Below, piece after piece: positions 47,106-55,303 of a stretch of DNA of 64,000 nucleotides (position 1 is the stretch's first letter; each line of letters begins with the position of its first letter). Position numbers and translations under genes: made by a program. Source of the DNA: a virus. The DNA lies in the IMG/VR virus record IMGVR_UViG_3300042922_000313, positions 1 through 64,000 of that record. One strand, written 5' to 3'. Below the pieces are notes generated by a model. It saw nothing but the letters and a program-made list of their open reading frames with translations. It did not search any database and was not told where the DNA came from.

Positions 47106-48467
47106 ATGTTAGCTGAAACAATTAGTAATTTAAACGCAGTGGTTCAGGTAGCCGGAATCGGATTAGTATCATACGGAGCATATGCACTTTGGAATGTATT
47201 TGATAACACAGATAATAAGTTATGTGATTGGAGAGAATTAAAATCTTTAATGGGTGATGGCGTATCGCTTTCTAAGAATGTTAGACTATCGGTTAAACAA
47301 AGTAACAATCACATTTGTATGATTGCTCCCTGTGAGAGTGGTAAAAGTAGAAGATTTATCATGCAAAACGTAAATAGGTTAAAAAATTGTAGTTTAATAG
47401 TTACTGATCCTTCAGGCGAAATTGAAAAAGCTTGTAATCCTATCAAGAAGAAGTATATATTAAACCCATTTAGTAACAATACAATAGGTTATGATCCGCT
47501 TAAAAATTGTCATAGCGAATTCGAAGTACGTAAAATTGCAAATGTTATTTTGACAAATGGAATGAATGCATATAATAAAAATAACAAGAACAGTAATCAA
47601 CAAGATTGGGTTTCAATGGCTACCCCTCTACTTACATCTTATATGCTAGTGAATTACCATACTAAAAAATATACGTTTTCAGATATGATACAAAATATCT
47701 GTACGATGAATATACTTCCAGTTGTTGTGGAAAAAGATAAAGATGGAAAACCCACAAAGATATTAAGATCACTTCAACAAGAAATATTAGATAGTGGAGT
47801 AGAGAGTGCTATAATAGAATTTCTTTCTTTTAAACAAGTTGTTGGAGCACAAGAAACACTGTCTAGTATTCGCATTGTAATGAACAGTTGTTTACAATTG
47901 TTTTTAGATAGAAGTGTTAGAAAGATATTTGAAAAAGAAAATATTGATATTGCTAAATTAAGAACAGAAGAAAGTGTTGTATATATCCAAATTCCTGAAC
48001 ACCATGCAGATTATTTTTCACCCCTAATAGCAACATTTTTAACTCAAATATTTGATTTCATGCTTGAAAATGATGGATTGGAAACTTATTTTCTTTTCGA
48101 CGAAATGGCGAATAATGGGATTATAAATTCAATTTGTAAGATACTTAGTACAGCAAGAAAACACAATATGTCAATCATAGCAGCAATACAGTCTTTGAAT
48201 CAATTTTTCACTGTATACGGAGAATTAGAAGGAAAAGAGTTAATCGATTTATTTAAAACTATTATTGTGTGCAATGGCTTAAAAGATAGTGCCGAATATA
48301 TTTCTACATTGCTTGGTACAAAGAAATATAAAGAAAACGATATAACAAAAACAGAGCCGCTTATGACACCAGATGAAGTAAGAAGATTGAGAGATAACGA
48401 AATACTTGTAATATGTAATAACAAACGTCCAGTAGTAGATAAAATGATGGATATAGTAGTGGGGTGA
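47106..48467 (+). CDS. VirD4/TraG-like coupling ATPase
   Basis: 453 residues, ATG after TAGGAGGTAGTT. A short N-terminal membrane helix (VVQVAGIGLVSYGAYALW, 12-29) precedes a RecA-like ATPase: Walker A-type loop APCESGKS at 74-81 (Ala replaces the usual first Gly), VTDPSGEIEK, Walker B TYFLFDEMAN at 327-335 and the sensor IIAAIQSLNQF at 357-367. VirD4 proteins deliver relaxase-bound DNA to a type IV secretion channel. No channel or relaxase of the standard type is visible here, so it may serve DNA transfer of the phage genome or have been re-used. Confidence 0.85.
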   Translation: MLAETISNLNAVVQVAGIGLVSYGAYALWNVFDNTDNKLCDWRELKSLMGDGVSLSKNVRLSVKQSNNHICMIAPCESGKSRRFIMQNVNRLKNCSLIVTDPSGEIEKACNPIKKKYILNPFSNNTIGYDPLKNCHSEFEVRKIANVILTNGMNAYNKNNKNSNQQDWVSMATPLLTSYMLVNYHTKKYTFSDMIQNICTMNILPVVVEKDKDGKPTKILRSLQQEILDSGVESAIIEFLSFKQVVGAQETLSSIRIVMNSCLQLFLDRSVRKIFEKENIDIAKLRTEESVVYIQIPEHHADYFSPLIATFLTQIFDFMLENDGLETYFLFDEMANNGIINSICKILSTARKHNMSIIAAIQSLNQFFTVYGELEGKELIDLFKTIIVCNGLKDSAEYISTLLGTKKYKENDITKTEPLMTPDEVRRLRDNEILVICNNKRPVVDKMMDIVVG

Positions 48468-48471
48468 ACAT

Positions 48472-49092
48472 ATGGCTTATAACAAATACAATAACAAGAA
48501 TAGCAAAAATCAAAAATATAAGAAACCACTTCTGAGTAACAATGCAAAGTTTATGTTAACTTTGTCAGCATTAAGTATAACAGCATTTAGTATATCTGGA
48601 ATTGATTATTTACAAGAGCAAAAGGAATTAAATAGAACAGAATATCAACAGATGGCAAACGAAGTTGTATATACCGATACAAAAACAATAGAACAGATAC
48701 AAGATGAAGTTATTAAAGATAATGCAAAACATTATTATGCTAGTGGAATAATGAATGAATATAGCAAAGCATTCACATATGAAGATTATGAGTCACTTAA
48801 CGATAAATACGTTGATAAGTATTTGGAGATAACTGGAGAAGTGAACAAAACACACGAAACAACAATAGACGGACATTTTTTGACTTTGATAAATGATAAC
48901 CCGATAAATAATGTTTCATCTTGGGGAAAGATATACTGCTATGTGGAAGATACTGAAGATAAAAAGATTTTTGAAAACATTAAATCTGGAGATAAAATAA
49001 CTGTTATTGGGTATTGTGATAATGATAACTTGACATTTGATGTACAAGATTGTGACATAGTCAAGATAAATGGAAAGAAAATAAATAGATAA
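48472..49092 (+). CDS. Membrane protein with tRNA_anti-like OB-fold
   Basis: 206 residues, ATG after GGGGTGAACAT, 4 bp after the VirD4 stop, so co-translated. Basic Asn/Lys-rich N-terminus, membrane helix around residues 26-46 (FMLTLSALSITAFSISG), then a beta barrel with YLEITGEVNKT, CYVEDTEDKK and CDIVKINGK, the pattern of the tRNA_anti-like OB-fold family seen on surface and secretion-associated proteins. Possibly a transfer-complex partner of the ATPase. Confidence 0.6.
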   Translation: MAYNKYNNKNSKNQKYKKPLLSNNAKFMLTLSALSITAFSISGIDYLQEQKELNRTEYQQMANEVVYTDTKTIEQIQDEVIKDNAKHYYASGIMNEYSKAFTYEDYESLNDKYVDKYLEITGEVNKTHETTIDGHFLTLINDNPINNVSSWGKIYCYVEDTEDKKIFENIKSGDKITVIGYCDNDNLTFDVQDCDIVKINGKKINR

Positions 49093-49150
49093 AGATTTGA
49101 TATACAAAATAAAAGTACCATATAATACCATTTTTAAAATTAACATAGAA

Positions 49151-49205
49151 TATATTAAACTTTACACGCAAAAGTGTTGACTCTTAAAATTTAATGTGCT
49201 ATATT
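49151..49205 (+). promoter_or_regulatory. Sigma-A promoter with TATATTAAAC element, upstream of mazF-like gene
   Basis: Element at 49150-49160, then TTGACT (49177-49182), 17-bp spacer, TATATT (49200-49205). The element is 16 bp from -35 here rather than 2-6. Confidence 0.65.
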
Positions 49206-49302
49206 ATATTTACAGAACAGATATAAAACATTAAATTAAAGGACGGTGATCAACATCTTGTTTAGGTACTGAAAAATTCAAAACAGAAGGAGATTATAAA
49301 AA

Positions 49303-49332
49303 ATGCACGTTAATAACGATGATTCGAGTTGA
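49303..49332 (+). CDS. Nine-residue leader peptide MHVNNDDSS
   Basis: ATG after GAAGGAGATTATAAAAA with an excellent ribosome site; nine codons end in TGA, and a second ribosome site for the toxin follows 7 bp later. The layout fits a translated leader that couples or attenuates toxin synthesis. Confidence 0.4.
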   Translation: MHVNNDDSS

Positions 49333-49352
49333 AAATGAAGGAGAGATTATTT

Positions 49353-49757
49353 ATGACAAATAATACAAACGAACTAGCTTTAAAAAGAGGTGATGTGTAC
49401 TGGGCTTCATTGCCGAGACTAGAGAATAGTAGAATTCAAGCAGGAGTTAGACCTGTAATTATAACATCAAACGAAATGGCATTAAAACATTCACCAGTAA
49501 TTCAATATATCCCAGTTACAACAGAGTTAAAGAAAATTAATTTACCAGTGCATGTTACGCTGGACTCAACATTCTTTTTACATCCATCTATGGCACTAGT
49601 AGAGCAAGAAGGATGTATTGATAAGAACAGATTAATGGAGAAAATAGGCACACTGACTGAAGACGATATGTTACATATCGATATGGCAATTATAACACAA
49701 CGAGGAATAAATATATATGATATGATACGTAATACAAAACAGTACAGCTATGCATAA
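49353..49757 (+). CDS. MazF/PemK-type endoribonuclease toxin
   Basis: 134 residues from ATG 49353 after AAGGAGAGATTATTT. ALKRGDVYWASLP ... AGVRPVIITSNEMALKHS ... YIPVTTELKKINLPVHVTLD ... SMALVEQEGCIDKNRL is the standard MazF order with the catalytic RPVxxxSN element intact. No antitoxin gene of the usual kind (small RHH or AbrB-like) is found directly upstream; the nine-residue leader or a distant protein such as the AbrB-like product at 58844 could take that role. Confidence 0.82.
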   Translation: MTNNTNELALKRGDVYWASLPRLENSRIQAGVRPVIITSNEMALKHSPVIQYIPVTTELKKINLPVHVTLDSTFFLHPSMALVEQEGCIDKNRLMEKIGTLTEDDMLHIDMAIITQRGINIYDMIRNTKQYSYA

Positions 49758-49784
49758 TATAAATTAGATTATATATTAAACAGT

Positions 49785-49827
49785 ACAACAATTGTTATTG
49801 ACAAAGTAACAGTTGTTGTATTATTAT
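49785..49827 (+). promoter_or_regulatory. Operator-promoter of the putative repressor operon
   Basis: Inverted repeat ACAACAATTGTTA (49785-49797) and TAACAGTTGTTGT (49807-49819), 12 of 13 pairs, with TTGACA (49798-49803) in the 9-bp centre and TATTAT near 49822-49827. A TATATTAAAC element lies just upstream (49773). The layout is typical of autoregulation by the protein encoded next. Confidence 0.8.
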
Positions 49828-49859
49828 GGTAATATATCATATTTTATAGGAGGATAAGT

Positions 49860-51119
49860 ATGAAAGTTGATGAATCAGATTTGCGTTCAGTGTTGCGTGA
49901 AGCACTTGCAGATGCAAATAAGAAAAAAACATCGGCAGATAAAGCAAAAAAGCTTATGTATAACATGTACAATATAACTGTAGGCGAAGCAGCATTTATA
50001 TTAAACGGGAAAACCCCTCTGGAGTTAATGCAGAGAGATATGTTGTTTAAAGTAACAAATTCATTATACGAATTAAATAAAAGAGTTGGTGCGACTTTTG
50101 ATTTTGAGAAATTAGACGTAAATAAATATTTTACAGAAGATGAAAAAATAATTTATCACCAAGCAATAGATAGAAAAAAACAGGATAAAGATATTGTTAT
50201 TAAAGCTGGTAATTGGATGAAAGTTGAAGATGATCAGTATGTTATAAAAATATATCCAGATGAATTATTGAGTGATTATATTAATAGAGATAAGATTAAT
50301 TACAATCCAGAAACTCAACGTTATTTAACGACATTAAGAACGAAAAGTGGAGAAGAAATTCAAGTTATTACTTTTGATGAAGATGCCTGTGAAGATATAT
50401 TTAACGAAATGTCTAATGGACTATATATTAGCAATGTATTAGCTTTAAATGTGAATCCAGATTATTATACTCCGCCTAGGATAGTAAATGGAAATATAGT
50501 TATTCCACATGATTCAGTTATAGATTGTATAGACGGATATCATAGACTAAGAGCTGCAATTAATACTAAGTTAAGAAATCCAGATTGGAACCAACCACTA
50601 GTCTTCTTTTTGTTTATATGTGACGTACAAAAGGCTTGCAGATATATATTAGAAGAAGATAAGAAAATTCATTTAAGCAATGAACAGACCGAAAAATCAG
50701 ATGAAACAAATGCAGTAAATTTTATAATAAAGAAATTGAATGATGATGTTCATTTTGCATTAAGGAATACGATTTCAGGTAACAAATATAATGTTGTAAA
50801 TAAAACAATTGCAAAATTATTTAATCCAAATAAGTTATATACACAAGAAGATAGACAAGAAGCTGTTAAACTATATCAATTAATTAAAAATAATATAAAC
50901 TCATATATTGAAAACAATGATCTATATAAGCAAGAAATAACTAAGGAAAAATGGTTTATATTATTATATATTCTTAATTATTGCAATGACAAAGAGATAG
51001 AATTTGTAGATTTTGTAGGTAAGTTTGATATTGATTTATTATCCAACCATATGAATTTTACCAATACGCCATCTGACAAACATTATAATATTTTGAAGGA
51101 GGCAATTGAAAATGTATAA
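49860..51119 (+). CDS. DGQHR-like protein, first gene of the putative repressor operon
   Basis: 419 residues, ATG after TAGGAGGATAAGT. A basic helical start (residues 1-40) leads to a domain with VNPDYYTPPRIVNGNIVIPHDSVIDCIDGYHRLRAAI at about 200-232; the DGYHR motif resembles the DGQHR/ParB-type signature. The rest is helical with many charged residues. It overlaps the degenerate recombinase by 8 bp. It may modulate repressor DNA binding, as a companion protein does in SPbeta (inference). Confidence 0.6.
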   Translation: MKVDESDLRSVLREALADANKKKTSADKAKKLMYNMYNITVGEAAFILNGKTPLELMQRDMLFKVTNSLYELNKRVGATFDFEKLDVNKYFTEDEKIIYHQAIDRKKQDKDIVIKAGNWMKVEDDQYVIKIYPDELLSDYINRDKINYNPETQRYLTTLRTKSGEEIQVITFDEDACEDIFNEMSNGLYISNVLALNVNPDYYTPPRIVNGNIVIPHDSVIDCIDGYHRLRAAINTKLRNPDWNQPLVFFLFICDVQKACRYILEEDKKIHLSNEQTEKSDETNAVNFIIKKLNDDVHFALRNTISGNKYNVVNKTIAKLFNPNKLYTQEDRQEAVKLYQLIKNNINSYIENNDLYKQEITKEKWFILLYILNYCNDKEIEFVDFVGKFDIDLLSNHMNFTNTPSDKHYNILKEAIENV

Positions 51120-52071
51120 CGAATCACAAAAAAGAAGGTATTTAAAATATTGCGCTGATATGTATGAACCAATGACTGTTGAATTAATCGAAAAAATATT
51201 TGCATCAACGGAAGAAGCGGAAACTCAATTTGAAAAGGATGTATGCGACTTTAACCCTGTAGATGCGGTCGAGTTTCTTAGGGGTTTGGGTTCAAAATCA
51301 CGAAGAAGATTACAATCAACATGTATTAGGTTAAGCAAATACTATGAGTGGTGTAAAAATGTTGAACATTTAACAACTAATATTATTAATCCGTTTGATA
51401 GTAGAGGGATTGATATAGTAATCGATGGAATTATTCCATTAGAGGACTTAAATCAAAAATTCTTTACTAAACAGCGGTATTTAGAAATGCTAAACGAAGT
51501 AGTTGATGTATCGAATAAATTTATTTCATATGCATTTTATTGCGGATTAACTAATGAAGAAATAGCAAATTTAAAGATAGAAGATTTGGATTTTGATAAC
51601 AATATGGTACATTTAGTTTCAGGAAGAGATTTAAAAGTTGACTCACTATTTAAAAATTTGATGATACAAACAAATGATCAAACTCAGTATTTTCCAGATG
51701 GTATTGAAAAAGAAAACAGAAACAAAATGAACAATTACGCAGACAGTGAATATGTCGTAAGATCATGTGACAAAAATGTACTAGAACCTGTTTCAAAAGG
51801 GTATATTGCGGTAAGAGTTAGAGTAATAAAGGAGCAAATGGAAAATAATTTTGTTTCTATACCAACATTATATATTAATGGATTAATTAATTATATAAAG
51901 GAACAATATGCAAAAAGGGATATAAATTTAAAATCAGTATTTCTGGATAAGGTTGATAGTAGAATATATAAACATGACGAAGAAACACAGAAATATATTA
52001 ATGAATTTGGATCACAAAAAACAGTTAGATTTTTACGAATGGAAATAAAAGATTATCTTGACTTGCTTTAA
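51112..52071 (+). CDS. Degenerate tyrosine-recombinase-fold protein, putative master repressor
   Basis: 319 residues from ATG 51112 after AAGGAGGCAATTGAAA (an in-frame TTG at 51106 precedes it). The fold is recognisable: N-terminal core-binding helices, then SYAFYCGLTNEEIANLKIEDLDF (about 139-161), where an active recombinase has Arg in place of Thr147. The later HxxR and catalytic Tyr motifs are missing; the C-terminus ends FLRMEIKDYLDLL. An inactive recombinase beside a palindromic operator is the design of the SPbeta repressor MrpR (YopR), and that is my working model. Confidence 0.65.
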   Translation: MYNESQKRRYLKYCADMYEPMTVELIEKIFASTEEAETQFEKDVCDFNPVDAVEFLRGLGSKSRRRLQSTCIRLSKYYEWCKNVEHLTTNIINPFDSRGIDIVIDGIIPLEDLNQKFFTKQRYLEMLNEVVDVSNKFISYAFYCGLTNEEIANLKIEDLDFDNNMVHLVSGRDLKVDSLFKNLMIQTNDQTQYFPDGIEKENRNKMNNYADSEYVVRSCDKNVLEPVSKGYIAVRVRVIKEQMENNFVSIPTLYINGLINYIKEQYAKRDINLKSVFLDKVDSRIYKHDEETQKYINEFGSQKTVRFLRMEIKDYLDLL

Positions 52072-52078
52072 TATTTTT

Positions 52079-52100
52079 AGGTGGTTTTGTGCCACCTTTA
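52079..52100 (+). terminator. Terminator of the repressor operon
   Basis: AGGTGG-TTTTGTG-CCACCT stem with TTT following; T run is moderate. Confidence 0.7.
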
Positions 52101-52169
52101 AATACATAGTATATAGAATATATTAAACACTACATTAAATATAAACCACAAAAATCACAGTATTTATAA

Positions 52170-52217
52170 TTGAATTTAAAGATTATACGTGGTAAAATAA
52201 ATATAGAACAAATGTTC
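52170..52217 (+). promoter_or_regulatory. Promoter with SOS box (LexA/DinR-type)
   Basis: TTGAAT (52170-52175), 17-bp spacer, TAAAAT (52193-52198). The predicted start near 52205 is covered by AGAACAAATGTTCT (52205-52218), which contains GAAC-AAAT-GTTC, an exact match to the GAAC-N4-GTTC core of Bacillota LexA boxes. It sits where repression of the 52308 gene would be efficient. Confidence 0.8.
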
Positions 52218-52307
52218 TTGTTTTTGCTAAACATTTAATAAGAAAGCGACATGATTTGTCTTAGTATCATGATAATATAATTATGGGAAAATTAAGGAGG
52301 ACATGGA

Positions 52308-52592
52308 ATGAGGAACGAGATGGCGCAGAGGGTGGTAGAGCAGCTTTTAATGAATTTAATTGTCAACAGCAACGTTAGGTACTTGATAACTGGGTGTTCA
52401 CAGTTATTACATGCGGATCACCAGTACATAGTTCATAGGCTTAGAGCTGATATAGAAGAAGATAGAATGTGGTTTGGTGATGATAATATACCAGACTTAC
52501 CAATTAGCCTAATTGAGGATGTTGATATAACAGATACTATTATTATGATTACTTTATCTGGCGGTGGATTCATTAAAATGGAAGTAATTTAA
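52308..52592 (+). CDS. SOS-controlled small protein, candidate antirepressor
   Basis: 94 residues, ATG after AAGGAGGACATGGA. Acidic with two hydrophobic patches (RVVEQLLMNLIVNSNVRYLITG and ITDTIIMITLSGGGFIKMEVI); no known family. It is the only gene with an SOS-box promoter and lies straight after the putative repressor, which fits a LexA-controlled inducer such as the Tum protein of phage 186 by analogy. A dedicated terminator follows. Function is inferred from context only. Confidence 0.6.
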   Translation: MRNEMAQRVVEQLLMNLIVNSNVRYLITGCSQLLHADHQYIVHRLRADIEEDRMWFGDDNIPDLPISLIEDVDITDTIIMITLSGGGFIKMEVI

Positions 52593-52601
52593 GTAGCTAA
52601 A

Positions 52602-52632
52602 ATGGCAGTCGCAATTGGCTGCCAATATTTTT
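52602..52632 (+). terminator. Terminator of the SOS gene
   Basis: TGGCAG/CTGCCA stem with 10-nt loop followed by ATATTTTT. Confidence 0.75.
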
Positions 52633-52643
52633 ATAAATTCTTA

Positions 52644-52694
52644 ACATAATATATATAAAACACAGTTGACAAATGAATTTATATATGGTATTAT
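52644..52694 (+). promoter_or_regulatory. Sigma-A promoter with AACATAATATATATAAAAC element
   Basis: Element at 52643-52661, TTGACA (52666-52671), 17-bp spacer, TATTAT (52689-52694). Drives the 52721 gene and probably the phosphoesterase operon. Confidence 0.8.
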
Positions 52695-52720
52695 CTGTAT
52701 ATCAGATAAAGAGAGGAGAG

Positions 52721-52915
52721 GTGAACGGTGGTGAATACAAGTTGAATACAGAGGAATTAGGAAACGGTGATGAAAGAATGCTCAGAGCATTTATCAGGCA
52801 TAACGAAAAACTTATTAAGAAGCTAAAAGAAGACGACGGAGATATAAAACTGATCAATAAATATAGAGAAAACATCAAAATACATGAAAAACAGCTCGAA
52901 GAACTGAAGAAATGA
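52721..52915 (+). CDS. Small charged helical protein
   Basis: 64 residues; GTG 52721 within AGAGAGGAGAGGTG, or TTG 52742. GEYKLNTEELGNGDERMLRAFIRHNEKLIKKLKEDDGD ... EKQLEELKK: entirely charged helices. The promoter's start site rules out the upstream in-frame ATG. Unknown. Confidence 0.5.
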   Translation: MNGGEYKLNTEELGNGDERMLRAFIRHNEKLIKKLKEDDGDIKLINKYRENIKIHEKQLEELKK

Positions 52916-53017
52916 TACATAGAACAGAAGTCGCAATTGATGTTATTATTAGGACTAGATATAGTGGTTTAACAATATTAAAATACTAGATACAGTACAT
53001 AGAAAGGAGAAATTTAG

Positions 53018-53695
53018 ATGATATTTGTAACAGGAGATACCCATTGTCCGATAGATATACATAAATTAAATAAGGAGAATTTTAATGATTCACAATTAGC
53101 CAAAGATGCCTATATGATTATATGTGGAGATGCTGGATTTGTTTGGAGTGGTAGAGATAAAGAAGATCTATGGTGGCAGAACTGGATTGCACAAAAGAAA
53201 TTTACTACATTATTTGTTGACGGAAATCACGAGAATCACAATAGACTAGATAGTATGCCAGTAGAAATATGGAATGGTGGTAAGATTCATAGATTAAATC
53301 ATTCATTAATTCATCTTATGCGTGGTCAAGTTTATACTATTAATGGGTTAAAATTCTTTACTATGGGTGGAGCAGAATCACATGATAAAGAACATAGAAA
53401 AGAAAATGTGTCATGGTGGAGTCGTGAAATGCCTTCAGAAGAAGAATATGAAGAAGCGTTAAGTAATTTAGATAAGAATAATTGGGAAGTTGATTACGTA
53501 ATAACTCATGCGGCTCCTGATAATATTCAACATAAATTATGTCCTTGGTATAATCACAATAAATTAAGTAATTTTCTATTTACAGTGGATAAGGATTTGA
53601 AATTTAAACAGTGGTATTTTGGTCACTATCATGAAGATATGAAACTTGGTGAGTATCATACGCTGGTATATAATGAAGTGTTACAAGTGATATAA
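53018..53695 (+). CDS. Calcineurin-like metallophosphoesterase
   Basis: 225 residues, ATG after GAAAGGAGAAATTTAG. Metal motifs in order: GDTHCP (6-11), ICGDAG, DGNHENHNRL, ITHAAP and FGHYHED, complete. Size matches small phage phosphodiesterases that act on nucleotides or nucleic acid 2',3'-phosphates. It is followed by a HAD phosphatase gene, a pairing suggestive of RNA end processing. Confidence 0.85.
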   Translation: MIFVTGDTHCPIDIHKLNKENFNDSQLAKDAYMIICGDAGFVWSGRDKEDLWWQNWIAQKKFTTLFVDGNHENHNRLDSMPVEIWNGGKIHRLNHSLIHLMRGQVYTINGLKFFTMGGAESHDKEHRKENVSWWSREMPSEEEYEEALSNLDKNNWEVDYVITHAAPDNIQHKLCPWYNHNKLSNFLFTVDKDLKFKQWYFGHYHEDMKLGEYHTLVYNEVLQVI

Positions 53696-53741
53696 AACCG
53701 AATAAGTTATGAGGTTGATGTTAAAATTAGAGAGGAGATAA

Positions 53742-54302
53742 ATGAAGGTTATATTTCTTGATATCGATGGAGTTTTAAATGGATATAACAAATGGACGTA
53801 TAGCGCAATAAACATTTCTAAAGCACTACATATTCCTGTAGGATTTATGAGAAATACGTTGAAAATATTTGAAGTAAAAGAACGATATGTTAAGCGGCTT
53901 AGTAAAATTGTTAAAAACACAGGGGCAAAAATAGTTATGTCGAGTTCTTGGAGGCATGGGTATTGGTATACTCCGTATGAAGAAAAGTATTATGATCAGA
54001 AGAGATTACATGATTTACTAGACAAATATCATTTAGATGTAATTGATATTACACCAAGTAGTGACAATGGTAAACGTGAAAATGAAATAAATCAGTGGCT
54101 TAATCAAACCAATTTAATAGTAGACAGATTTGTTGTGCTCGATGATGAATCATATGATTTACAGTCTTTCGTAGATAAAGAATTAGTTAAAACTAGCAAG
54201 GTAATTGAAGGTAATATGATTCAAGGTTTAGCCTACGAAGATACTGGATTAAAAAGAAAACATGTTAAACAAGCGATAAAAATATTAAACAATAGAAATT
54301 AG
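53742..54302 (+). CDS. HAD-superfamily phosphatase (HAD_SAK-like)
   Basis: 186 residues, ATG after AGAGAGGAGATAA. FLDIDGVLNG (motif I, 4-13), VMSSSWRHGYW (motif II, about 65-75) and FVVLDDESYDL (motif IV, about 127-137). HAD domains of the Swiss-army-knife RNA repair group carry the SSWR pattern. Likely a 3'- or 5'-nucleic-acid phosphatase working with the neighbouring phosphoesterase. Confidence 0.82.
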   Translation: MKVIFLDIDGVLNGYNKWTYSAINISKALHIPVGFMRNTLKIFEVKERYVKRLSKIVKNTGAKIVMSSSWRHGYWYTPYEEKYYDQKRLHDLLDKYHLDVIDITPSSDNGKRENEINQWLNQTNLIVDRFVVLDDESYDLQSFVDKELVKTSKVIEGNMIQGLAYEDTGLKRKHVKQAIKILNNRN

Positions 54303-54334
54303 ACTGATAGCGAGATTAAGAAAGGAGAATGAAT

Positions 54335-54643
54335 TTGAAATATATTATAACAGATGGTAGCAATTATATTACATATGTTAAAACTGGAATAACGGTGTGT
54401 GGTAATATAAAAACAGCATATAAGTTTGAAAAAGAAAAGGCTGATAATGTGATGAAGTCAATACCAAAAACGATGAAAAAATTTAATTGGAAGGTAATTG
54501 AATATACAGAAGATAAGAAACAAGAAATTGAAACTTCAGTTGATATGAAAAAATTTGATGGTTTAACAGATCATATTTTAGAGAGAATGATGGATTGGGA
54601 AGGTTATATAAAACAATTAAAAGAATATATGGCTGTATTTTAA
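54335..54643 (+). CDS. Unknown protein, TTG start
   Basis: 102 residues, TTG 54335 seven bases after AAAGGAGA (in-frame ATG 54329 touches the ribosome site). KYIITDGSNYITYVKTGITVCGNIKTAYKFEKEKADNVMK: mixed beta and helix, ends in a charged helix. Unknown. Confidence 0.55.
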   Translation: MKYIITDGSNYITYVKTGITVCGNIKTAYKFEKEKADNVMKSIPKTMKKFNWKVIEYTEDKKQEIETSVDMKKFDGLTDHILERMMDWEGYIKQLKEYMAVF

Positions 54644-54921
54644 TTGATTCTGAGTTGTTAAAAGTAAAATCAGAAATACAAGATATAGAACACGCTGCTG
54701 AATTTTTTGATTTAGATATGTTTAAAGCGTGGAAACTGTATAAGATGCTTCAGGCTTCTCGTAGAAAACGAAGAAAACTAAAAGAAGAAAAGGCTAAAAT
54801 ACAATACATATTAGATAGTAATTTTCAAGATTGCACAAAGAATGCTATTAGTAATTATATTAATAGTTACAATAACCAGACATATATACCAAGGGTTTAT
54901 CAAGAGTTATTTAATCAATAA
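54595..54921 (+). CDS. Helical basic protein overlapping 54335
   Basis: 108 residues if started at TTG 54595; translation may instead begin further right, since no good ribosome site precedes it. The body (EIQDIEHAAEFFDLDMFKAWKLYKMLQASRRKRRKLKEEKAKIQYILDS) is clearly protein-like. Overlap with the upstream gene suggests coupled translation. Unknown. Confidence 0.5.
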   Translation: MGRLYKTIKRIYGCILIDSELLKVKSEIQDIEHAAEFFDLDMFKAWKLYKMLQASRRKRRKLKEEKAKIQYILDSNFQDCTKNAISNYINSYNNQTYIPRVYQELFNQ

Positions 54922-54962
54922 TATTAACAAAATAAATATAAAACAAAGAAAGGAATATAATT

Positions 54963-55133
54963 ATGTGGCGTTGTGCAAAATGTGGAGCCACTTATGAGAA
55001 TGTAGTAGAAGTAAAGAACGAGAGAGATAACGAAGAGAAGCAAGAATCATGTGATATATATATTTTCAATGACCATACTGATAAAACATTTGAATTATTT
55101 GAGCAGATGTTTGAGGAAGGAGGAAATGTATGA
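54963..55133 (+). CDS. Small zinc-knuckle protein
   Basis: 56 residues, ATG after AGAAAGGAATATAATT. MWRCAKCGATYENV gives one CxxC; the remainder is acidic. Overlaps the next gene (ATGA). Unknown. Confidence 0.55.
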   Translation: MWRCAKCGATYENVVEVKNERDNEEKQESCDIYIFNDHTDKTFELFEQMFEEGGNV

Positions 55134-55252
55134 TTCAGACTGATTTTGGATTATGGTATCAATTAGCACAAGTGGTATGCTGGGGAGTTATTGGATCAGG
55201 TGCTATAGTAGCTATATCTGATGCAATTAAGAAAAGAAAGAATAGTAAGTAA
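55130..55252 (+). CDS. Small membrane protein
   Basis: 40 residues at ATG 55130, overlapping the preceding stop, ribosome site AAGGAGGAAATGT. One membrane helix (LAQVVCWGVIGSGAIVAISDA) and a basic tail KKRKNSK. Unknown. Confidence 0.55.
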   Translation: MIQTDFGLWYQLAQVVCWGVIGSGAIVAISDAIKKRKNSK

Positions 55253-55303
55253 TACATAATGTTAGACCAAATAGTGTTTCTATCTCAAAAATAAAGGAGA
55301 ACA

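Noticed and set aside
47106-48467. Calling the VirD4-like gene part of a complete conjugation system
   Set aside because: No relaxase, VirB4 or channel genes are visible in the window; only the coupling ATPase and a membrane OB-fold partner are seen.
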